A stretch of 64,000 bases of DNA. It comes from Roseburia porci (GTDB taxonomy: Bacteria; Bacillota; Clostridia; Lachnospirales; Lachnospiraceae). The stretch spans positions 1 through 64,000 of the forward strand of contig NZ_VUNI01000003.1 of the NCBI RefSeq assembly GCF_009695765.1, read 5' to 3'. Within the stretch, counting starts at the first letter, position 1. Each line of letters starts with the position of its first letter. Position numbers and translations under genes: made by a program. This document shows, in pieces, positions 53,726 to 61,895 of this stretch. Below the pieces are notes generated by a model. That model worked only from the letters and a program-made list of their open reading frames with translations, had not been told where the DNA came from and searched no databases.

Positions 53726-53737
53726 TCGTTTTTATTC
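53709..53737 (-). promoter_or_regulatory. Candidate forespore (sigma-F/G-like) promoter
   Basis: On the minus strand GAATA lies at 53737-53733, followed after 17 bases by GATACTG at 53715-53709. Against the sigma-G consensus (GHATR, N17, CATNHTA) the -35 fits and the -10 matches five of seven. It precedes the BofC-like gene, whose Bacillus homologue is forespore-expressed. Confidence 0.3.
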
Positions 53738-53750
53738 AAATTTTGTATTA

Positions 53751-55415
53751 TTATAACAAATGAAATTTCTTTGCAACCTTTACAAGGCTGTCTCCTTTTG
53801 GAAAATGTCTGATCTCATCTTCTGTCAGCCCTTTCAGTAAAAGCAGGCTTACTGCATATACGAAAACGGCAATCACAAATGCTGCAAGAAAAGCAACATA
53901 GATCTGTGAAGTGACCTCATAAAGACCATGATAAACAAGATAACAGATAATCCCCATAATTGCCGAACAGATTCCCGGAATCAGGAAGGTTTTAATAACC
54001 TCCTGATGATATTTGCTGTATTTTTTAATTGCCATTCCATTTAAGAAACACATAAGAAGTCCTAAGAATGCATTGGCAATGACTACAGCATAGATATTCA
54101 TCCTGAAAAACATCATTAAAACGACAAGTACAACAATATGCGCCACAAGTGCAAATGCACCGTTTGTCACCGGCTCTTTTAAACGGTTGATTCCCTGAAG
54201 CAGCCCATTGGATAACGTAGATACCGAATAAAAAACAACCGCACATGCACCAACGACCATCATCATGACTGCAAGATCAAGTGTTTCGATAGTTCCCGGG
54301 AACAGGATTGCAAAAATCGGGCGTGCAAGCACAGCCAGTCCAACGGTACAAGGCAACGCAACAATCATGATAAAACGCATTGCTGCATTGATCTGATAAC
54401 GTACCTTGTCCATATCTCCTTCCGTGTATGCCGCGGTAAGAGAAGGCACTGAAGATGCGGCAAGTGCGGATGCAATGGAAATAGGTACATTGATCATAAG
54501 CTTGTACTTTCCAGAGAAAACACCCCACCAGATATCGATATCGTTCTCGGAATATCCCTGAAGCAACGCAACATTTTTAAAAATTCCCTGATCCAGAATT
54601 CCGGCAATACTATATACGATCGTACTGAGCAGGACCGGAAGAATCGTTGCAATCAGAATGCGGAAGGTATACAAAAGAGACGCTGTTTTGGACTTGCGTT
54701 CCCTGCGCATCTGGCGTTTGAATACTTTCATATAAGTCATAAAAACAACCAGAACAAACAGAAGTCCTGCAACTGACCCGAGGTTGGTTCCAAGAGTACC
54801 TCCGGCTGCGCCATAGGCTGCCGCATACTGTTTTTCATTTCCAAGAACTTTTCCGATCTTAGAACCATATTGATACAAAACATAAGCAGCCCAGACACTG
54901 ACGATTGCATTTACAATCTGTTCAATAACCTGGGAGATTGCACTCGGAATCATAGTTCCGATTCCCTGAAAAAATCCACGGATTACGCCAAGAACAGCAA
55001 CAATGATTAAGGCCGGAGCCAGAATCTGCAGTGCAAATAAACTATTTGGTGTTTTCAAAAGTGAGCTTGTAAAAAAGTCTGCACCAAAATATACAATAAG
55101 CGCACAGACAGCACCCGCAATGATTGCAAATAACATGGCACATTTAAATACCTGATAAGCCATTTTCCGTCTGCCGTTTGCCATCTGTTCTGAAACCAGC
55201 TTTGCGACGGCAAGAGGCAGACTGTATGAAGATATGATCAGCATGACATTATAGATATCAAATGCACAGCCATAATAGTTATTTCCGAGATCTCCGATAA
55301 TATTTGTCATCGGAATCCGGTAGATCAGACCGATCACGCGGCTGACAATAGATGCAATTGCGAGGATCGATCCCTGAACCAGAAAATTGGTTCCTTTGTT
55401 GTTCGACTTGTTCAT
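53751..55415 (-). CDS. SpoVB/MurJ-like polysaccharide flippase
   Basis: The 554-residue protein has about 14 transmembrane helices and opens GTNFLVQGSILAIASIVSRVIGLIYRIPMTNIIG, given here only as the family-typical opening; RIPMTN and FFQGIGTMIPSAISQ are the recognisable parts. Such MOP-superfamily proteins move lipid-linked sugars across the membrane, in cell wall or cortex synthesis. It lies between a DUF3048 lipoprotein gene and the BofC-like gene on the same strand, which fits a sporulation-linked role. Confidence 0.85.
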   Translation of the reverse strand: MNKSNNKGTNFLVQGSILAIASIVSRVIGLIYRIPMTNIIGDLGNNYYGCAFDIYNVMLIISSYSLPLAVAKLVSEQMANGRRKMAYQVFKCAMLFAIIAGAVCALIVYFGADFFTSSLLKTPNSLFALQILAPALIIVAVLGVIRGFFQGIGTMIPSAISQVIEQIVNAIVSVWAAYVLYQYGSKIGKVLGNEKQYAAAYGAAGGTLGTNLGSVAGLLFVLVVFMTYMKVFKRQMRRERKSKTASLLYTFRILIATILPVLLSTIVYSIAGILDQGIFKNVALLQGYSENDIDIWWGVFSGKYKLMINVPISIASALAASSVPSLTAAYTEGDMDKVRYQINAAMRFIMIVALPCTVGLAVLARPIFAILFPGTIETLDLAVMMMVVGACAVVFYSVSTLSNGLLQGINRLKEPVTNGAFALVAHIVVLVVLMMFFRMNIYAVVIANAFLGLLMCFLNGMAIKKYSKYHQEVIKTFLIPGICSAIMGIICYLVYHGLYEVTSQIYVAFLAAFVIAVFVYAVSLLLLKGLTEDEIRHFPKGDSLVKVAKKFHLL

Positions 55416-55429
55416 TTTATTAGATTTCC

Positions 55430-56536
55430 TTACTTATTCGCTTCGAATTCATCTTTGGAGCCATAGACAATGTTATTCTCTGCAGTATCGCTTGGAATAA
55501 TACATACCCATGTTTTTCCCTGATTCAGCGTAATTTCATTGCCGGAGGCATTGTAATATCTGGTTGGAGAAGTATCGGAATCTTTTTTCCATGTAATGTC
55601 GATCGCTTTTCCGTTTGAGATATATTTTCCTTTTCCACCGGACATATAATCTACATCAAGAGTACCGTTTCCGGTATCCATAATATGGCTGTTACACTCC
55701 TGAAGAATGATGTTTTTGACTGCAAGCTGTTCGTCTGTCACCGCATCCTTCTGAGGATTTCCAAATTCATATCGATAATATAATCCGTCATCTTCATGAT
55801 ATTCAAACCATGGTTTTGGATTGACATACGCTAAAGATACCACAGCTGCATCACTGCTGTCTGTGAGGGTGACTGGATTTTCATCTTTTGCAAACTGATA
55901 ATGCCCCTTGTAATCTGCATTTAAATCGGTGCGATAACCAAGTTCTTCGATTGCCTGGCTGATTCCATCGGAAGAAATGTACAGATTATGAGGTGCTTTG
56001 CGGTCATTGGTACGGTAAAAACAGGTATTACCGACAGACTTTATTCCATCAATGTTATCAATAAAATCGCTGTCCAGTACGTCTACCGCATACTTGCTCT
56101 CTCCTGCGTGTACGTAAATTGCATCAAATTCCTTCGCAAAATATACATAATACAGACGGCAGCTGCGGACATTTCCGATTCGGTCCATACCGCTGTAATC
56201 CTGATAAAGTCCCATAAGACGGGTGATTCCGCCTTCTACCGGACATTCGTAGATCAGATCCGCTTTGCTGATGTTATACTGCGGAAGTGTAGCCTCAGTA
56301 TTTTCAATCATCAGTGCAATCGGACGTTTGGATGCGAGAGATTCGTCGATCCATTCCCCGGTCAGAATACTCTGCGCCTGCCCCTCATGATTGTCTGCCA
56401 GCTGCGGTTCTTCTGTTGCAACCGTCTGGGTCTCTTTTTTCTCGGATGTCTGATCAGATGTTTTCTTTTTACATCCGGCAAATGTGGTTCCCACTGCCAG
56501 AAGAATCAGACAGAGTGTGCATAATCTTTTTTTCAT
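55430..56536 (-). CDS. DUF3048 (YerB-like) lipoprotein
   Basis: The 368-residue protein has a signal peptide ending in TTFAGC, a probable lipobox, followed by a charged linker and the DUF3048 region (RPIALMIENTEATLPQYNIS, DLIYECPVEGGITRLMGLYQD). YerB-like proteins are of unknown function. The gene follows ybeY by nine bases and precedes the SpoVB-like gene by 14, so all three may be co-expressed. Confidence 0.9.
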   Translation of the reverse strand: MKKRLCTLCLILLAVGTTFAGCKKKTSDQTSEKKETQTVATEEPQLADNHEGQAQSILTGEWIDESLASKRPIALMIENTEATLPQYNISKADLIYECPVEGGITRLMGLYQDYSGMDRIGNVRSCRLYYVYFAKEFDAIYVHAGESKYAVDVLDSDFIDNIDGIKSVGNTCFYRTNDRKAPHNLYISSDGISQAIEELGYRTDLNADYKGHYQFAKDENPVTLTDSSDAAVVSLAYVNPKPWFEYHEDDGLYYRYEFGNPQKDAVTDEQLAVKNIILQECNSHIMDTGNGTLDVDYMSGGKGKYISNGKAIDITWKKDSDTSPTRYYNASGNEITLNQGKTWVCIIPSDTAENNIVYGSKDEFEANK

Positions 56537-56545
56537 AATCTCCTC

Positions 56546-57046
56546 CTATGATCTTGTGATGTTCATTTCTTCCAATATCTGACGCTGTTTTGCTTCCATA
56601 ACAGCAGCCTCGTCCGGTTCCATATGGTCATAACCGAAAAGATGCAGCATACTGTGTACGATCAAAAAAGCAAATTCACGTTCTTCGCTGTGCCCGTAGC
56701 TTTTGGCCTGTTCCTTTACTTTATCAACCGAAATAATAATATCCCCCAGAATTGCTTCCCCCGTGTCCGGATTAAAGTCATCATCGTTCTCTTCTTCCAA
56801 AAAAGAAAAGTCTCCCGGTGTTGTATAAGATAACATCGGAAATGACAGGACATCCGTCGGGCGGTCGATATCCCGGTATTCTTTATTGATCGTGTGAATG
56901 CCGGGATTATCCGTAAGCGTAAGGTTTACTTCTGCTTCATATGGAAATGCCTCATGCTCCAGAGCAAAACCGACAACTTTCTCGGCCAGTGCCTGATAAT
57001 CAAACGAAAACGGAACCGGACATTCTTCTTCCAGGTAAAAACTCAT
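56546..57046 (-). CDS. ybeY: Endoribonuclease YbeY
   Basis: YbeY is a zinc-dependent ribonuclease involved in 16S rRNA maturation and ribosome quality control. The 166-residue protein has IHTINKEYRDIDRPTDVLSFP and the zinc motif HSMLHLFGYDHMEPDE (H-x3-H-x5-H). It starts at the last base of the upstream membrane-protein gene, on the same strand. This phoH-HD protein-ybeY order is typical of Firmicutes, although here the HD protein is unusual. Confidence 0.96.
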   Translation of the reverse strand: MSFYLEEECPVPFSFDYQALAEKVVGFALEHEAFPYEAEVNLTLTDNPGIHTINKEYRDIDRPTDVLSFPMLSYTTPGDFSFLEEENDDDFNPDTGEAILGDIIISVDKVKEQAKSYGHSEEREFAFLIVHSMLHLFGYDHMEPDEAAVMEAKQRQILEEMNITRS

Positions 57047-58227
57047 TATTTTAAAGCCTCCTTTACCAGATATTCTCTAAGACGTAAAAACTGATTAATG
57101 CTCATTCCGGATTCGTCATACAGTCCGGAAGAGGAAAAATCATCAAGAGACTGGTAAATCAGGATGTCCCTGTTCCAGTCACTCAATGTAACATCTTCAT
57201 TTAATACTTCTATTTTTTTGACAATTGCGTCCACGATATGTACCAGCGCAGATTCCCGTGTAGATGGCTTACGGACTTCGCCGTAGTACTCACCCAGAAT
57301 CCGGATCAATTTCTGAGGAAAACAGTATTTCTGCGCCTGCTTGATGCCGTTTTCAATATATGGTTCACCCTCCCAGCGCCCAAGCCGGTAATAAAATCCG
57401 GCGGCAGCACAAAGATTTTCATCGTATTCTAACTTCTGGGCTGCACGGTAACAAAGATCGGAAACTTTTCTTGCATGTTGATATTCAATCTCAGAAAACG
57501 CTTTTACCTCGGCAACCAGAGGATAGGTATCCTGAATCATATCGATATAATTGATTGTGATCTGATTCGCCGTATCTTCTTTCAGACGTAAAAAGAACCA
57601 TATCACTACAACTGCAGTAAAAAGTCCTTCGACTGCCCCGTAAACGTACTGGATCATACTAATCTTATGATAGGTCCAGTATGATGCAAAAACCGGAAGA
57701 ATCAGATTAAACAGGAACAGCAGAATTCCGCTTAAGAACCGATAAGAAGGTTTCGTAAGCGCGCTGCCTACCGCAATCGCAAGAATACTCATTGCAAAAA
57801 GTACAATCAGTTCTGTCGTGCCCGGTGAAAAAAGAAGTGCATACAGACTGATAAAATAAGTTACCGCAGTATATGCAATCAGTTCATTACTTACCGCATA
57901 CATAAAAAGTGCGATCAGCATCACGGGTTTGTAAAATTCCGGCAGCCAGTTCATTAAAAGTTCCAGAAGACAGCAGATTGCAAACATAATGGCAATTTTT
58001 GAAAAGCTTGTCTCGGTGTTCTTACCGATTGCCGCCCGTTTGCGCTGCAACTCCAGTTCCAGAATAAAAACCGCAAGGAAAAATACGCAAAATAATACAA
58101 TGCAGATACTTTCATCAATATATAATTTTTTGATCAGACATAAAAGAACCGATAAAACCATCGCCGATATTCCGATACCGACCAATGATAAGATCCGAAA
58201 AATAGATGCTCTCTCTTTTAAATTCAT
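57046..58227 (-). CDS. PgpH/YqfF-like membrane protein with a degenerate HD domain
   Basis: The position between phoH and ybeY is normally held by a roughly 700-residue 7TM-HD cyclic-di-AMP phosphodiesterase (PgpH/YqfF). This protein is 393 residues: about seven to eight transmembrane segments (residues 10-220) and then a cytoplasmic HD-like region (about 240-350). The first histidine survives (EYQHARKVSDLC), but the His-Asp pair is replaced by AAGFYYRLGRWEG and the late double-histidine HHG by EYYGEVR. The extracellular 7TMR-HDED domain is missing. Catalysis is unlikely. It starts inside the phoH end by four bases. Confidence 0.78.
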   Translation of the reverse strand: MNLKERASIFRILSLVGIGISAMVLSVLLCLIKKLYIDESICIVLFCVFFLAVFILELELQRKRAAIGKNTETSFSKIAIMFAICCLLELLMNWLPEFYKPVMLIALFMYAVSNELIAYTAVTYFISLYALLFSPGTTELIVLFAMSILAIAVGSALTKPSYRFLSGILLFLFNLILPVFASYWTYHKISMIQYVYGAVEGLFTAVVVIWFFLRLKEDTANQITINYIDMIQDTYPLVAEVKAFSEIEYQHARKVSDLCYRAAQKLEYDENLCAAAGFYYRLGRWEGEPYIENGIKQAQKYCFPQKLIRILGEYYGEVRKPSTRESALVHIVDAIVKKIEVLNEDVTLSDWNRDILIYQSLDDFSSSGLYDESGMSINQFLRLREYLVKEALK

Positions 58228-59222
58228 TTTTTCACCTGTTTTGCTCTTCCGGATGATCTGGAAGAGGATTTCTTCTCAAAATCGTCGTATGCCTGAACAA
58301 TCTTCTGAACAAGCGGATGACGTACAACATCGTTGCTCGTCAGTTTGCAGATACCGATCTCATCGATATTCTTTAATACACGCAAAGCAACATCCAGACC
58401 GGATTTGCTGCCCGGTGCAAGGTCTTTTTGTGTTGCATCACCGGTTATTACCGCTTTTGAGCCAAAACCGATACGGGTAAGGAACATTTTCATCTGTGCA
58501 GGTGTGGTGTTCTGGGCTTCATCCAGAATAATAAAAGCGTTATCCAGTGTACGGCCTCTCATGTAGGCAAGCGGTGCAACCTCGATCAGTCCTTTTTCCA
58601 TGTTCTTCTGGAAACTCTCAGCTCCCATGATCTGGTATAATGCATCGTATAAAGGACGCAGATACGGATCTACCTTACTTTGAAGATCTCCCGGGAGAAA
58701 GCCGAGCTTCTCTCCTGCCTCAATTGCCGGACGCGTAAGGATGATACGGCTTACCTCCTCATTCTTAAACGCGGTGATCGCCATTGCCATTGCAAGATAG
58801 GTTTTACCGGTTCCGGCCGGTCCCATACCGAATACAATCATTTTATTGCGGATGGCATCGACATAATCCTTCTGACCAAGTGTCTTTGGTTTGACCGGTT
58901 TCCCGGTTATGGTATGACATATGATGTCTTTGTCGATCTCAACAAGAGAAGTCTCCTTTTTCTCTGCAAGCAGGGAAAGCGCATAGTTGACATTCTGTTC
59001 TGTAATCACGTTTCCGCGTTTGGAAAGCTCATAAAGCTGCGTAAATACTTCGCTGGCAGCTTTGATATTTGCATCATTGCCGATGATCTTTAACTGGTCG
59101 TCACGGACAATGACCGTCACTCCAAGTGTCTTTTCTATTTTACGTATATAAACATCAAACTGCCCGAAGACATTTGACATATGCTCCAAAGGGATATTGA
59201 TTGCTAGTTCATTCATGCTCAT
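58224..59222 (-). CDS. phoH: PhoH-family ATPase
   Basis: The 332-residue protein has Walker A FGMGPAGTGKTYLAMA near residues 134-148, FLPGDLQSKVDPYLRPLYD and Walker B IILDEAQNTTP. An N-terminal KH-like region (about 10-75) precedes the ATPase. PhoH-like proteins are ATPases linked to RNA metabolism. An upstream ATG at 59288 lies within yqfD; I prefer 59222, which has AGGAAGGA ten bases upstream and starts MSMNELAI. It overlaps the yqfD end by 14 bases. Confidence 0.9.
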   Translation of the reverse strand: MSMNELAINIPLEHMSNVFGQFDVYIRKIEKTLGVTVIVRDDQLKIIGNDANIKAASEVFTQLYELSKRGNVITEQNVNYALSLLAEKKETSLVEIDKDIICHTITGKPVKPKTLGQKDYVDAIRNKMIVFGMGPAGTGKTYLAMAMAITAFKNEEVSRIILTRPAIEAGEKLGFLPGDLQSKVDPYLRPLYDALYQIMGAESFQKNMEKGLIEVAPLAYMRGRTLDNAFIILDEAQNTTPAQMKMFLTRIGFGSKAVITGDATQKDLAPGSKSGLDVALRVLKNIDEIGICKLTSNDVVRHPLVQKIVQAYDDFEKKSSSRSSGRAKQVKK

Positions 59223-60462
59223 CCGTTGTGGTTCCTTCCTGAGGTATTTCTTTTTGTGCCGTCGGTGTCGGTACGGCGATCGATTCACAGGCTTTGATCT
59301 CGCCCGTAATCACATAATTGGTACTTCTTTTAATCATTCTAACATTTTTGCTGATAATTTGAACCCCATTTTGTTCTAAATTTGATAAAAATTGGTCAAG
59401 ATTCTGCTTTGCTTTGTCTGCAGCAGTCTCTTCGCTGTTTGTCTGCGTCGTATATTCGAACTCACGGTATGTTTTTTTCCCGGCAAAAAAAGGAAGATAA
59501 AAATTGTCAGCCAGATGAAGCTGATGGTATTCCTCCATAACATGAGAGTTTTCATATACCGGGAAAACGGCCGGAGATTCAAAAAACCAGTCTTTCCATC
59601 CAATGCAAAAATGGGTACGTTTCTGCCCCGTTTCGCTTTCCTCCTGCCAGTGAACCGGAATATTGTCTTTGTATTCATAAATAACAATGCCACGGACATC
59701 GGCATCCGCAGACTGATAATAGTATTGCGCAACTTCACCGGAATCATCCCGTATTTCCTGACATCCGGAAACAAGAAGATCTCCTTTATGGACTTCCTGC
59801 CCTTCTGTTACATATGGGACACCACTTCTTGTAATGATGGAAGTGATGACGGCATCTTTTGCTGCGACCAGATCTAAACATTCGGTCGGATCTGAAAATG
59901 TCTGTGCGGTATCATTCTGCTGATTAATATTTTCCTGAAGCTCTACGATCAGTTTGGTGCCTCTGATATAGACAGATGACCAGATCACTGCATCAAAGTC
60001 CTGTCGGATTGCAAGCTCCAGAGACGGACAGTCGATCTTATTTATTTCTGAACCAAATCCGGCTTTTTTCTCCTGCAGGTATGTGATCATCGTATCTTCG
60101 GAGATATTGGAATTCCCGATCACCTCTATTTTCCATACAAATCCGGAATAATAAAGAATGCACAGGCATACAGCAGCCAGCGCAAGCGGAAAGAAAAACC
60201 GTTTCCGGTAATGAAATGTAAAAAACGGAACGCCATATCGCTTTAAAATTTTTATCTGTGTATGCGTTTTTCGTAACATTGGCCGGCAAAGCCAGATATC
60301 ATCCGCATACATATAGAAACAGAACTCCTCTTCTGAAAGAACACAGATCTTCCAGAGGGAAATGTTCTGTCTGACACATAAATTCATACAACGCCTTGCA
60401 TTTTTCCCTGAAAATCTTACATATACATAGCCTCTGAGCTTCTGATAAAGAAACTGTATCAT
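59209..60462 (-). CDS. yqfD: Sporulation protein YqfD
   Basis: YqfD is a sporulation stage IV membrane protein of unknown biochemistry. The 417-residue protein has one transmembrane segment near residues 90-110 and a large extracytoplasmic part (GNSNISEDTMITYLQEK onward). It overlaps phoH by 14 bases and yqfC by four, forming yqfC-yqfD-phoH. Bacillus yqfD is mother-cell expressed. Confidence 0.92.
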   Translation of the reverse strand: MIQFLYQKLRGYVYVRFSGKNARRCMNLCVRQNISLWKICVLSEEEFCFYMYADDIWLCRPMLRKTHTQIKILKRYGVPFFTFHYRKRFFFPLALAAVCLCILYYSGFVWKIEVIGNSNISEDTMITYLQEKKAGFGSEINKIDCPSLELAIRQDFDAVIWSSVYIRGTKLIVELQENINQQNDTAQTFSDPTECLDLVAAKDAVITSIITRSGVPYVTEGQEVHKGDLLVSGCQEIRDDSGEVAQYYYQSADADVRGIVIYEYKDNIPVHWQEESETGQKRTHFCIGWKDWFFESPAVFPVYENSHVMEEYHQLHLADNFYLPFFAGKKTYREFEYTTQTNSEETAADKAKQNLDQFLSNLEQNGVQIISKNVRMIKRSTNYVITGEIKACESIAVPTPTAQKEIPQEGTTTDEHE

Positions 60463-60737
60463 GGAAGAAACGTAATCTGATGGATCTGTCCCCGGATCTT
60501 CATCGATTCTCCTGTATAATATTCAACATTCAGGCATTCTCCATCTATCTGGATACGGAATTCTTTGGAAAGAACGATCATCTGATGCTCCGAATAATCT
60601 GTGATTCCGCGATGATTCTCGATCAGGATTTCACAATTTCCGGTAAGTGAGATCACTGGCATTCCAAGAATGAGATCTTTGGGAAGTTCGAGGGTTTCGA
60701 TTAAATTTTCAGGATTGATTTTTTTATGGTTTTTCAT
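60459..60737 (-). CDS. yqfC: Sporulation protein YqfC
   Basis: The 92-residue protein carries the YqfC signature LELPKDLILGMPVISLTGNC and ends KIRGQIHQITFLP. The family is a small sporulation protein paired with YqfD in spore-forming Firmicutes, and its role is unknown. It overlaps yqfD by four bases. A candidate sigma-E-like promoter is at 60743-60772. Confidence 0.9.
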   Translation of the reverse strand: MKNHKKINPENLIETLELPKDLILGMPVISLTGNCEILIENHRGITDYSEHQMIVLSKEFRIQIDGECLNVEYYTGESMKIRGQIHQITFLP

Positions 60738-60742
60738 ATTAA

Positions 60743-60772
60743 ACTATATGAAAACAGAGCGAGTCCTATGTT
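60743..60772 (-). promoter_or_regulatory. Candidate mother-cell (sigma-E-like) promoter of yqfC
   Basis: On the minus strand a CATATAGT -10-like element lies at 60750-60743 and AACATAGG at 60772-60765, 14 bases apart. The -10 matches six of eight positions of the sigma-E consensus CATACAMT; the -35 match is weak. The known mother-cell expression of yqfCD in Bacillus motivates the call. Confidence 0.3.
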
Positions 60773-61250
60773 ATTTATGATAGGGTTCGTGATTGATGAT
60801 CCGGTAACTCCGGTAAATCTGCTCTAACAAAATTACCCGCATAAGCTGATGCGGGAATGTCATATTCGAAAAGCTGAGTTTATAATCGGCACGCTTTAAA
60901 ACAGCGTCGGATAATCCCAGGGAGCCTCCAATCACAAAATAAAGATGACTGATCCCGTTTATCCCGATAGATTCGATCTTTTTTGCGAGTTTGACGGAAT
61001 CCGGCTGTGCCCCGTCGATTGCCAGACAGATCAGGTATCCATCTTCTTTTATGGATTTCAGCAGACGTTCTCCTTCTTTCTCTTTGATCTGGGCAACCTC
61101 TGTGTCCGATGCCTGATCCGGCGTCTTTTCATCGGCAACTTCAATAATATTCAGCTTACAGTATCGGCTGAGCCTCTTTTCAAATTCTTTGATTGCATCC
61201 CGATAGAAGCTTTCTTTTACTTTTCCTACGCATAATATTGTGATTTTCAT
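60771..61250 (-). CDS. rlmH: 23S rRNA pseudouridine-1915 N3-methyltransferase
   Basis: RlmH methylates pseudouridine 1915 in 23S rRNA. The 159-residue product has the exact family length and the SPOUT motif FVIGGSLGLSDAVLKRADY, with LSFSNMTFPHQLMRVILLEQIYR at the knot. Start 61250 gives MKITILCVGK, the conserved opening; an upstream ATG at 61367 adds an unconserved extension. It precedes yqfC by 33 bases. Confidence 0.97.
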   Translation of the reverse strand: MKITILCVGKVKESFYRDAIKEFEKRLSRYCKLNIIEVADEKTPDQASDTEVAQIKEKEGERLLKSIKEDGYLICLAIDGAQPDSVKLAKKIESIGINGISHLYFVIGGSLGLSDAVLKRADYKLSFSNMTFPHQLMRVILLEQIYRSYRIINHEPYHK

Positions 61251-61724
61251 TTTGTAAGTATCCTTATATGAGTTAGATATGGGGGCTATCTGATCTGTAT
61301 GATATTGGGCAGACAGATATTGCAAAACGTGTTGGAATATGCAGTGGCTTTCTCCGTAAATCGGCATTTCTTTCCAATTACACCGTCAGAATTTAATTAT
61401 TTGTAGGTGTAATCAATAATTTCCTTTCTTCTACAGAGAATTGACCGTTTCGTATATTGAAATTCGCAAATTTTTCGGTGTAATGAATTGTTTTTGTCTG
61501 TCTACGGAAAATTCATAACGTTTCACAATTATTCATATTATACCAAACTTTCTCGTTCTCTGCTCTCTATTTTTTATTTTGTCGATTCTATTCTATATTT
61601 TTGTCTATCAAAGGACTATGAAAATATTATCCTAAGCGAACATTTGATTAATAACGCAGCAAAAGAACCTATTGCATTGGCAAGAAAAACTGGATGTTCC
61701 ACAATACTGCAAAATTGGATTACC
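61251..61724. other. Gene-poor AT-rich stretch after the housekeeping run
   Basis: No convincing gene was found here. A plus-strand reading near 61308-61370 gives GQTDIAKRVGICSGFLRKSA, similar to a helix-turn-helix of a sigma or recombinase protein, but it is flanked by stops and has no start. ATTACACC at 61378 is inverted at 61406 (GGTGTAAT). The base composition is more AT-rich than neighbours. It may be remnant accessory DNA. Confidence 0.4.
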
Positions 61725-61829
61725 TCATGCCATGGTCAGATATCCTTCCGGATGAATGCCGGAAACCACGCCACTCATAATAGGCGGCGTTGATTTTAAC
61801 GTTCTGCGTATGATTTGACGTTTACTCAC
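61725..61829 (-). CDS. Possible 34-residue basic peptide with a strong ribosome binding site
   Basis: On the minus strand AAGGGAGGT at 61846-61838 is followed after eight bases by a GTG start at 61829 and 34 codons, ending in TGA at 61727-61725. The peptide starts MSKRQIIRRTLKSTPPIMSG and ends GYLTMA. It lies after the terminator of the antitoxin gene, which argues against simple co-transcription. I do not recognise it; it may be the N-terminus of a decayed DNA-binding protein or a true small protein. Confidence 0.35.
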   Translation of the reverse strand: MSKRQIIRRTLKSTPPIMSGVVSGIHPEGYLTMA

Positions 61830-61850
61830 GTTCTGGTACCTCCCTTGGAA

Positions 61851-61886
61851 TAAAAAATAGGGGCATCGCATTTTACGACTCCCCTA
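61851..61886 (-). terminator. Rho-independent terminator of the antitoxin gene
   Basis: On the minus strand TAGGGG pairs with CCCCTA, with TCG/CGA inside, followed by TTTTTTA. It begins ten bases after the HigA-ImmA stop codon. Confidence 0.8.
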
Positions 61887-61895
61887 CATGCTAGT

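Noticed and set aside
61300-61370. Helix-turn-helix-like reading (GQTDIAKRVGI)
   Set aside because: It is a short match flanked by stops with no start codon or further domain, so at most a fragment.
61488-61793. 101-codon plus-strand open frame in the gene-poor stretch
   Set aside because: No ribosome binding site and an odd Phe/Ser/Tyr-rich start. It overlaps the better supported minus-strand 34-codon ORF. It may include remnants but is not a convincing gene.
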